Source: Ditylenchus dipsaci
Taxonomy: Eukaryota; Nematoda; Chromadorea; Rhabditida; Anguinidae
Assembly: GCA_004194705.1 (NCBI GenBank)
Contig: SADC01000127.1
Location: forward strand, 241,311-305,310
Length of the DNA stretch: 64,000 bases
Direction: 5' to 3'
Under the pieces are notes generated by a model. That model made no database searches. It saw only the letters and a list, made by a program, of their open reading frames with translations, and was not told the DNA's origin. Both the position numbers and the translations under genes were made by a program. Below, in pieces: positions 55,518 to 64,000 of this stretch (positions are counted from its first letter, which is position 1; the number at the start of each line of letters is the position of its first letter).

Positions 55518-56560
55518 TGTTTTTGTAGCAATTATACTAAATTAGACTTTTTTAAAATTATATATCAATTAAAAATAAATAAAAACGTATAGAAACCAAA
55601 TATTAAAAGAAAAAAATTTTTATAAATAATATTTTACTGTCAACAATAATGATGATGTTTATATACTGAGAGTGGTCTTTTCTAACTACCAAAAAGGGAT
55701 GTCAAAAAGGGAGGAGTGGAGTAAAATATGATAAACAACAGCAACCACAATTGGTGTAGCGACCCACGTTTTACACACTTCTACTACAAATGTGTTTTTA
55801 GTGCTTCTGAGGCAGAGATGCAGAGAACAGTTAGAAGAGGGGGGGGGACACTACTCTGCTTTGCATCAAGAGCTATAAAAGTGGAGTGCGAGACAAGTTG
55901 CTGCATTTTTTTTATCCAAGGCTCAACCATTCTGTTTAAGCACTTGTCATTACAGCAGTAAGCTCTCAACGACTGTGTTGACAACAAGATATATCCTATC
56001 CATCGCAAGATCCCAAGTCTGGACAAAACGAACAAAAGTTTTTGCTAAAAAGTTAAAACATTTATGATGTATATTTTTGAGCTCTCTCTAATTAACACGC
56101 GAAAGGCTGTGTATACCAAACTATGCGTTTTGTGCAGAATTTCACGCTGAACATGGTGGCTAAAAACAAATTTACAAAGAGGACGGCTTCGAACGATTAA
56201 AACAGCATTTGAAAATAGGTGATCTTCGTCTATTCCCAAACACCTGGAACTTGAGCAAATATTGAGCAAAAAATCTGAAATTATTGATTTTTATAAAAAC
56301 ACAAATAAATAGTACTTGCTCGAATTTAAGGCACCACCTAGGCGTGTAATATCTCAAAATGTAAGACATGATTAGGGCTATATATTGCGCACGAACTTGT
56401 AACAAAGTAATGAAGTAATTTTCCGTCTAAAAAAGGGCCAGTTTTCGAAAATTCTCGATCCCAACATATTTGAATGTTTGTTGTCTCAAGTGGAAGGATT
56501 TTCGAAAACTAGAAGGAGAATTGAAAATTATGATTACTCTGTTACAAATTTATTTGACGT
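55518..56560. other. No gene recognised
   Basis: Contains a GAAAGGCTGT-type element end (TTAACACGCGAAAGGCTGTG at 56086). A short minus-strand open frame at 55784-56035 has no clear coding character. Confidence 0.4.
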
Positions 56561-56875
56561 GACCCCCAAATAACACTCCCCCCACCAAATAACCCCCCTC
56601 AAATAACCCCCTAAATTCAAAATAATTTTTGTCCTGGAAGGAAAAATGAAATTTTTTAATGGAAACAGGTTGCTGTACCCGGTCAAGGGGTTGGCCGCTC
56701 CGCGGCCAAGACCAGCACACTCCATATTGCAAGAAATTGGGGAAAATATGTATGTTACAGCTCAAAAATTTCATTTTTCCTTCCAGGACAAAAATTATTT
56801 TGAATTTAGGGGGGTTGTTTGAGGGGAGTTATTTGGTGGGGGGGAGGCTGTTATTTGGGGTCTTCACGATTTATT
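56561..56875. mobile_element. Palindromic MITE with CCCCAAATAAC arms
   Basis: Arms: CCCCCAAATAACACTCCCCCC through AATTTTTGTCCTGGAAGG, mirrored by CCTTCCAGGACAAAAATT through GGGGGGGAGGCTGTTATTTGGGG. Confidence 0.75.
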
Positions 56876-56943
56876 TGCAATATATAGCCCTAATCATGTC
56901 TTCTTAACACGGGAAACCCTGGTGCGCTCAATCCCGACTACAA

Positions 56944-57835
56944 TTGATGTCTGACCAAGTAGGTGAAAAGGGCTCTGGAAGGTAACAAGTTGTGCAGGTC
57001 AAAATCTAGCTGGATGCCTACAGATTTTCAAGTGGTGTGCCATGATCATCCTGCTACACCCTCATTCATATTATATCAAAATGAGCGTGAGGAATTAGCT
57101 TTAGAACAAAATAAAGCATAGGTGATTTTTTATTTGTAGAGTCGAGATAAATCACTACTTGTTTCTCAAGGTACGGATTTTTGGAATTACCTAACTTCGA
57201 ATTCTATGTGCAGTAACATTCTATATACACAATTAAATTTGCGATAGTCTCAGCATATTGTAGCAAAATTAGCAGGCTACACGTTAAGCTAAATTTGCAA
57301 CACTGTTCGTTAAAAAAGTTCACAAAAATCACAGTCAAAATTATAAAGTCGTACACTTTTTGGCATTGGGTTTTTTTAATATCTTTTTGAATTTGCGCAA
57401 TTCTTGATACGGGTCACTCCGGGTGCTCTCATTTGCGACATCGAGTAGAACATTGTGTGCTACTTAGTGTGCTACTTAGCTTAACGTGTAGCCTGGTAAT
57501 TGTGCTACATTATGCTGAAATAAGTGTTAATTAAAGTTGTATATGTAGAATAATACTGCACATAGAATTCAAAAAGAGGGAATTCCCAAAATACGTTCCT
57601 TGGGAAACAAATGGTAATCATTGTTGACTTTTATAATGAAAACAGTCTTTTCTTATCATCGTTATGAAGCTGAACTCTTGGAGATCGTTTCGGTATAATA
57701 TGAATGAGGGTGTAGCAGGATGATCATGGCACACCACTTGAAAATCTGTAGGTATCCAGCTGGATTTTGACCTGCACAACTTGTTACCTTCCAGAGCCCT
57801 CCTTTCACCTACTTGGTCAGACATCAATTTTTTTT
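56944..57835. repeat. Large inverted repeat carrying a short coding-like fragment
   Basis: Arms of about 350 bp (56944-57295 and 57475-57835) share ATTGATGTCTGACCAAGTAGG at the outside and AGGCTACACGTTAAGCTAA at the inside. The outer part of each arm starts with ATG and reads MSDQVGE; in the right arm (minus strand) it stays open for 69 codons with FQVVCHDHPATPSFILY, in the left arm two bases are missing. Could be a foldback element that captured an exon. Confidence 0.7.
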
Positions 57836-58054
57836 AATATAAATAAGAAGCACAAAAATTGATAATAGTAGATGTCTTTTGTGTAAAGCAACTGAACAAA
57901 TTCTAACGGGTATCATATAAGTTTTAGCCGTAATTTTTTTGTTTACTTTTTATAAGGTTTGGTTCAAGTTCTTCTAGTTCAAGTCCTTCTAGGCAGGGTT
58001 GGCAAAATGTGCACTCTAGGACGCATTTAGGAGCATCCAAGTTTTCGATACGGA

Positions 58055-58175
58055 ACCGACTCACCAAGGGCAAAACTCACCAACGAAAAATTTGATTTAA
58101 CGGCCCCCCTTGTGACCAGCCGAAAAAAATCCGTTAAATCGAATTTTTCGTTGGCGAGTTTTTTCGTTGAGAATT
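58055..58175. repeat. Inverted AACTCRCCAACG motif pair
   Basis: Left CAAAACTCACCAACGAAAAATTTGATTTAACGG and right CCGTTAAATCGAATTTTTCGTTGGCGAG: a minimal hairpin version of the array at 51760. Confidence 0.7.
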
Positions 58176-58869
58176 GGTTGCCTTCTAAGTTTTCGCATAA
58201 TTTGCATGAATTATCATATTACTTTAATTTTGTAATTAAAATCAGCGCCCTTTATTATTCGCAACCCAACACACCCCTACCCTGCTCCACAAAAAGCACT
58301 TTTCTAAAATCAAAATATGTTTATTATTTCTAAAATAATAATATTTTATATAAAAACACAAATAAGTTAAGAAAACAGAAAAAGAGTTATCACATCAGTT
58401 TTAACAAATCCTTTTCATATCATAGTTCAGGCTCCATATATGTTGAGGTGACCCAATTGGTCCCCTTGTTGATTTTTTTCCAATTTTTTGGCTTTGGCCC
58501 AAGGCGCAGCATAGGCTAATATTAGGACGGAATCAAACATTTTTTCCAAACTACAAAAAAGTATGAATGAATGTTGAAGTTAGTCGTTACATAAGCTGAC
58601 CTACCCTGCGTTTAAGCCTAACCTTGTTAGTTTAAAATAGAATCTCAAATTTATACATACCATTAATGATTTCGCTAGTGTGTTATCCAAATAGTTTAAA
58701 AATTATGTTTATTAAAACTTAAAAAATGGGGAAAATTTAAAAAAAATAATAGGGTGGCATTTTTTATCGAGGGCATCTCAACACATATAGAGCCATAGAG
58801 CTCAAAGCATAAAACTAAAAATTTTAATTTATAAATATTATAAACTTGTGGGTTACTACAAGTGACTGG

Positions 58870-60312
58870 TCACACAAGCGTGCCCTTAGGATGAGGAGGT
58901 GCTGGTGGTCGAGGAGGTGTTGGCTGCGGAGCAGCATGTACCTCCACCATTTTGACCGCCGGTGGTAGACTTGTGAATGTGCTGGCTTTGTAGGTGGATG
59001 AAGAAGCTAGTGGTTGAGCTAACTTTCTGGCATAGATAAAAAGATAGAGAATTAAGGAGGAGAGCATGCCTATACACAGCACCATCAGCACATACACCTA
59101 AAATGCTTTTACAATTTAGACATCTATTTTATTGGACCTGTTTCGGTTGAGGGGAGACGCCCATTTTCCCCATAGTTAATTTTTATTTTTTAGGTTGATC
59201 ATGATAATCATGGCGATTTCAGTAGCCTATATGTATAGATGATAAGTAATTATGTTGATCAAGGTGACGATCGTCACATTCTTCACCATAATTAACTTGA
59301 TCAACCTAAAAAAATAACAATAAACTATGGAAAAAAAGGCGTCCCCCCGAAACCGAAACAGGTCCCCTTAATTTATTTTATAAAAAAAAGAGTGAAAAGA
59401 AGTGGGCATCAGGGGTAGGTCGGAATTCCGATTTCCGGCACTTTTTTCTTCCGATTTCCGATTTTGAATTTTTTTCTTCCGGTTTCGATTTTTGTTCCGA
59501 CTTTTTTTTCTTCCGTCCCGCCTCTGGTAGGCATATTATCCTAAAAAGTGAAAACTAGGGTCCAGAAATTTCTGCGTACGCTACTACTAGAGTGCGACAC
59601 TTTTTTACTCCGATTTTCGAATTTTTTCGCCATCTCTGCTTTGACAATCTGGTTTCAAGTATCTCAAGGATTCTGATTTTCCTGTTTGTTACTAGTGCTG
59701 AATGCAAATGAGCAATTTTTTTATGAATATTTCTAAACCAAAAGGTAGTCTACTTATTGGGTAACAGCTGTCATAGAAAATTTACATTTTCCATAAATTA
59801 AAAAAATTATACTATTTCGAAAAAAAGTAGAGATTTCACAAAAAAATCGTCATTTTTTTCTGATTCTGATGATGTACAAAAATTTAAAATGTACGTAAAA
59901 TAACCCTAAGATGCGCTAAGAAAGACCATCTCCCCTTAAAGGGGCATGCCCACGCTAATAAGAGGTGATGCCCGGTAATTCGAATTTTTTCCCCAATCCT
60001 TGAACTTCTTATTCTTTTAGCGTGGGCATGCCCCTTTAAAGATTTAAAACCAATTTTTTTAGAAAAGTTTAAATTTGAGATCAAAAATTGTTAATTGTGA
60101 TTTTCGGTGTTCTCTTTTTATGAATATAAATGATCAAAGATGAAATATTATTGGGTTAAATACTTATATGTGTTTACCTCTGCACTAACACCCAATTTGA
60201 CTGGCTGGGCTGGTAAGGGTGAATTAGTGGCATCCAGGCTTGACTCTTTCGAACTCATTTGAGAATATACTAGCGATGTTGAGGCCGAAGAACTTTTAGG
60301 TATTTCCAGCAT
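58870..60312 (-). CDS. Small single-span membrane protein, KCNE-like
   Basis: Two minus-strand exons, 60312-60178 (ATG, MLEIPKSSSAS) and 59097-58870 (stop TAG), joined in phase 0 across a 1.1-kb intron containing a TTAA MITE and a palindrome. About 121 residues: a polar 45-residue N-terminus with no signal peptide, one spanning segment VYVLMVLCIGMLSSLILYLFIY, a basic ARK just inside, and a Pro-rich tail (PTPPRPPAPPHPKG). The YVLMVL start, single span and size resemble KCNE potassium-channel accessory subunits, but the conserved DPFNxY block that normally follows is missing, so this is only a suggestion. An upstream 5' exon is possible. Confidence 0.5.
59139..59368. mobile_element. Palindromic MITE
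   Basis: Arms GACCTGTTTCGGTTGAGGGG and CCCCCCGAAACCGAAACAGGTC, inner arms TTTTTTAGGTTGATCA and TTGATCAACCTAAAAAA. Within the intron of the KCNE-like gene. Confidence 0.8.
59940..60035. mobile_element. 96-bp TTAA-flanked MITE
   Basis: TTAA at 59936-59939 and 60036-60039. The ends are AGGGGCATGCCCACGCTAA and TTAGCGTGGGCATGCCCCT, a perfect 19-bp TIR. The smallest and cleanest member of the TTAA group. Confidence 0.9.
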
Positions 60313-60752
60313 GTTGATAGTTGGCAGTAAATAAATAAAGAAAATCCGATTCCCTCTCAATTTCACTTCAAATAAAGGCAAATTTATTTTCATCCATTTT
60401 CTAAAACAAACATGAAAGGAATTAAAATAGCACAATGTGGTAAGAGCGATGACACACAGAAAGTGAGAGAGAAAATAAAGCAGGGAATTAAAACTAGAAA
60501 CACACCTTTTGCCTCAATGAGACAGAGCCCGTCACTAAAACAAAAGAAACCATCAGGAGGGGGAGCAGCAGCATATGTATTATATATCGTCTAGCTAACC
60601 AACCACTGTGTGCTTGCTTTAGACAGCTGCTAGAGACCCCAATAATATTTAGTCAAATATAAGCATTCTGTTTTATGGATATATTTATCCATAAACAGAA
60701 TGCTTACCCTAACCGATCAGTTATGACACAATTGTGAATGTAATTACGATAC

Positions 60753-61169
60753 TAAGGCTCCCATCATACTCCCACGCAACACGAATCGCGCAACAAAATT
60801 TCATAGGGTTTTACAGGAACAATTTTTATTTTCGGTCGCAGACATCTTATACTCAAAATGACGGCTAGAATCTAGCAAACATTTTGATAATAAAAATTTT
60901 TTAATCTGTTTTAGGAATAATCACAAGTATGTGGCAATTGGCGTGTTGCGTCACTTTCTTGCGCAACACGCCAATTTTCCACATACTTGTGATTATTCCT
61001 AAAACATTTTTATATCAGATTGAAAATTTTTATTATCAAAATGTTTGCTAGATTCTAGCCGTCATTTTGAGTATAAGATGTCTGCGACCGAAAATAAAAA
61101 TTGTTCCTGTAAAACCCTATAAAATTTCATTGCGCGACTCGTGTTGCGCGGGAGTATGAGGGGAGCCTA
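60753..61169. repeat. Near-perfect 417-bp palindrome
   Basis: Arms of about 190 bp from AGGCTCCCATCATACTCCC (left) to GGGAGTATGAGGGGAGCCT (right), nearly identical across GGTCGCAGACATCTTATACTC and ACAAGTATGTGG; the loop is about 25 nt. TA flanks it on both sides within a few bases. Confidence 0.85.
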
Positions 61170-61492
61170 AAAACATTTCCACTTACATTTCCACAATACA
61201 AATGTCAATGTAAATAAAAGTTTGGCACTAGTTTCATATACAATCTCGACCCATCCTCCTAATAATTTTTACTTAGGTATAGCATCAGGGCCTTGGCAGT
61301 TACTTAAAAAGCCTTTCGTCAACTTTCTTTTTCAAATGGTGCCTTTAGACACCTTCATAAAATTATTGCAGGGTTTGGGAAGGTTGGTATGAACAGTAGC
61401 GTCGAAAACTTCCTTACCTGTTGACTTTTACTACTAAATGTGTTATTTAAATATTGACTTTTAGTTTTAAAACTATTTTTGAAGTTTATTAA

Positions 61493-62063
61493 AGGGACAT
61501 GCCAATAAGTTAAATTTAAAATGTTTGAGTTCCCAGGCAATCTCTATATAGTATTCGGGACGGGGGGGGGCAAGATAGTTCTGAATCTATTGTTTTACCG
61601 CCTAATTTTCAACCATTTTGGCAACTTTCGCCTGATATCTTTCGGAAACCCTAAAATTCAACATCTCAGCTCTCTTTTAAGCTCAAAACCGTAACATATA
61701 AGTGGCTCTAAAAAATTTTAAGTCCCTCCCAGTTGGTGATGGTAGATTTTAGCCTGGATTTTAGGCGGATTTTTATGTTCAAGGCCGATTTCGGCCAATT
61801 TTCGCAAATTTATGTCAGATATCTTTCCATAAACCCTAAAATAAATTACAACTACTAATAGGTACTAACTCGATAGAGGCACCAATAGGCGCCTTCTGCC
61901 TCTTGTATATAATAATAATATAAAGACAAAACTAAGTTGAATTTTGACTATAAAATGATTGAAATGAATATGGAAATTCGAATTTATTTTGTCTACATAT
62001 GAAAAACTGGTGCCTTGGAGTCCAAACATTTAAAATTGGACTTATTGGCGTGGGAATGCTGCA
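61493..62063. mobile_element. TTAA-flanked MITE, subfamily A, with insert
   Basis: TTAA at 61489-61492 and 62064-62067. AGGGACATGCCAATAAG on the left; ATTGGCGTGGGAATGCTGCA on the right. Shares GTTTGAGTTCCCAGGCA and GAAAAACTGGTGCC with 11737-11943 but is about 360 bp longer because of extra DNA, including a GGGGGGGG run and TTTCGCCTGATATCTTTC. Confidence 0.7.
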
Positions 62064-62455
62064 TTAACAAGGCACCTTTCTCATTCACTCTTCAAACTCA
62101 AAAAGAGCTTTCGACTGCTCCAAAAATTTACACTTACAATTGTGAACAAGCCATTAGGAAAATTAAGGGACAAAAATGCTCATTAAACAAAAAAGCCACG
62201 GTTTAGAGAACTATTTGTTTTTTCTGCGTGATTCGTAACTGGCGTACACAAGAGGAAAGAGAATGTGTGTTTGGAATTAAATTCTACCTTCCTGAATATA
62301 TAGGAAAAGAATGAATAATAGAGAGGAACAGGACGGCTAGCATTATTGCTCGAAAAATATACAACTAAAATAACAAATATAAACTTTTCAGGATTAGAAT
62401 AAAAACAGTGAAAATATCTGTTTAATATTTTTAGATGGAAACTGAAAAAATGGCG

Positions 62456-63395
62456 TCTAGTCTTACGGCCCCGCATCCGCGGGCCATCCCGGTCATTCAA
62501 TTTCTTCTCATTCTTCCCGTCCTCCACTCTTCTGCACTCCCCCTCCAATTTCTTGTATTGTGGAGCCCTGATGACTGTAACAATTCAGATTAGAAAGACT
62601 CAACGATGATTGGAAGTAGAATAGTGAAGAGATGCATTGTAAGGGTTGTGTATGACTATTGGATTGTAGAGGGTTGTAGGCCTGTGGATGATAGGAAAAT
62701 GGGTCGATGTATTAGATGATGGAGAGGTTAAGGCAAATGATACAATGATCAATTGAGCAAATGTCAGAAGGGCATTGGATGTCACATGGCTGAGGCTTGA
62801 TTGGATGAATAAATTAGATCAAGCCAGTTGAATCATTTTAAATGGATAGCTTGACCAATCCAGCCACTAAGATAGATTCAAACGAATGTATTGACCAATC
62901 CAGCCCGTTGAATCAACTCCAATAGTTGAATTGACCAAGCAAGCCAGTTGAATCGATTCAACTGAATGAATCATGTCATTCAGCCAGCTGAATAGATTCA
63001 ACCATGATACTTGACCAATTTCGAATCGATTTGAAAAAGTTGAAAAAATATTCGAAAAAAGTCAAAAATTATTTGAAACGACTCAAAGAATTTTAAAAAT
63101 TTAGGCCCGATGCCTGCCCTGTCCACTCCAAGCCACTAACCATTGAGCTTGGAGAGGAGAGAGCAGACACGACCGCCCGTCACACCACTAAACCTAAGAA
63201 TGAATGAATAGACTGAAAGATTTGCTTATATAGACCAAACGACTAAGAAAAGAAATGTTTGGTCTCGAACAGAAAAGAATTTGAAATGAAAGTGCGGACA
63301 GACACACACACAGACAGACACACATGTCTCCTTTAGTACTTAGGACTAGTCTTCGGGCCCCGCATCCGCGGGCCAGCCCGTCAATTCAAATTCTT
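62456..63395. repeat. Pair of direct repeats CCCCGCATCCGCGGGCC
   Basis: CTAGTCTTACGGCCCCGCATCCGCGGGCC at about 62456 and CTAGTCTTCGGGCCCCGCATCCGCGGGCC at about 63347, both followed by a C/T-rich stretch (CAATTCAAATTCTTCTT). About 890 bp apart in the same orientation; the core can fold on itself. Could be a dispersed short element in two copies. Confidence 0.6.
62817..63010. repeat. Degenerate GCCAGTTGAATC repeats
   Basis: About nine imperfect units of the type CAGCCAGTTGAATCAATTC, a diverged version of the array at the window end. Confidence 0.75.
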
Positions 63396-63845
63396 CTTTT
63401 CTCAATAAACTTTTCCAACATTCTAAGTGTCTTTGCTCCTTCTTTAGCGGTGCGCTCCGCGCACCTTAGCTGTCAGATAATAATTGGCTGAAAATGTAGT
63501 AAATCATGAGATGTAAGACATGGTCCATGACGCTTTAGGCATGAAATGTGAGACACGAAAAATGGGCCTGAATAACAGCCAGAATGTATGATAATTGAAT
63601 GAAGGTTTCTGGAACAAAAAGCAATAAGAGGATGAAGGATATACATGTGAAAACGTGTAATTGATTGTAGGTCGGAGTGTGATGAGTTGAAGATGATTCT
63701 GCATTGCTTAGCCTGATGATGGTTGAAGGACAGGATATAAGCCTGTTGATGATTGGAGGTTCGATTAATGTTATCCATGTTAGATGTTGCAAGGCACGAA
63801 GATGACCTAACCCTCTTCACTTGGAAATATACCAGACGGTGATTG

Positions 63846-64000
63846 AATGATCCAGCCAGTTGAATCAATTCAGACAGTTGAATCAATCCAGACAGATGAA
63901 TCAATTCAGCAGATGAATCGATTCAGACAGTTGAATCGATCCAGCCAGATGAATCAATCCAGCCAGATGAATCAATCCAGCCTGATGAATCAATCCAGCA
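63846..64000. repeat. 18-bp satellite, runs off the window
   Basis: About eight units of GATGAATCAATCCAGCCA with C/T and G/T variation. More regular toward the right edge, so the array probably continues beyond 64000. Confidence 0.85.

Noticed and set aside
63172..63187. ACCGCCCGTCACACCA, identical to a universally conserved stretch near the 3' end of small-subunit rRNA
   Set aside because: The match ends abruptly on both sides and nothing else of an rRNA is present; treated as coincidence.
63473..63904. 143-codon minus-strand open frame rich in Ile, Ser and His
   Set aside because: The first third is translated satellite repeat and the rest is low-complexity purine-rich DNA read in reverse.

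Overview
This window looks like nuclear DNA of an invertebrate animal. The genes are split by many short introns (mostly 43-60 nt, GT...AG, with loosely conserved acceptors such as ttgaag, tttacag and ttttag). Several encode recognisable animal proteins: membralin, a DGAT2/MOGAT acyltransferase, a sigma-type GST and a TMEM126-like protein. The DNA is AT-rich and crowded with DNA transposons and their short non-autonomous derivatives. I see no reverse transcriptase, rRNA or convincing tRNA gene. I cannot name the phylum; the relaxed acceptor consensus argues against a Caenorhabditis-like nematode.

Layout. 1-351: 3' end of an unrecognised gene. 352-4.7 kb: repeats, including a pogo-type MITE. 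4.73-11.54 kb: a repeat-rich, cysteine-containing protein gene whose 4.9-kb intron holds a complete hAT transposon (5945-8581) and a minisatellite-bearing element. 11.5-16.8 kb: nested MITEs and palindromes. 16.78-22.92 kb: a MOGAT/DGAT2 gene whose last large intron carries a hAT MITE and a FLYWCH-MULE (19387-22062). 23.19-27.22 kb (minus): a TMEM126-like gene with an unrelated secreted-protein gene (24.44-25.61 kb, plus) inside an intron. 27.62-30.89 kb: a second MULE encoding a transposase with a C-terminal OTU-type cysteine peptidase. 33.45-41.38 kb (minus): membralin in 13 exons, its introns full of MITEs. 44.0-46.6 kb (minus): two unrecognised genes. 49.05-52.60 kb (minus): a Ser-rich, probably disordered protein. 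54.44-55.52 kb (minus): GST. 58.87-60.31 kb (minus): a small single-span membrane protein resembling KCNE subunits. 60.7-64.0 kb: palindromes and 18-bp satellite repeats running off the end.

Two features dominate. First, the transposons: an hAT element with an uninterrupted eight-exon transposase, perfect 12-bp TIRs and a perfect 8-bp target duplication; MULEs whose terminal inverted repeats are arrays of a 14-15-bp motif; and about ten short elements that all sit at TTAA and share the terminus AGGGGCATG while differing inside. Second, at least ten places where a conserved reading frame needs exactly one extra base, nearly all at short homopolymers. This looks like uncorrected long-read consensus error, so apparent frameshifts here should not be read as pseudogenes without checking.

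The host genes show no operon-like arrangement. They are independent housekeeping, membrane and secreted-protein genes separated by mobile-element debris.
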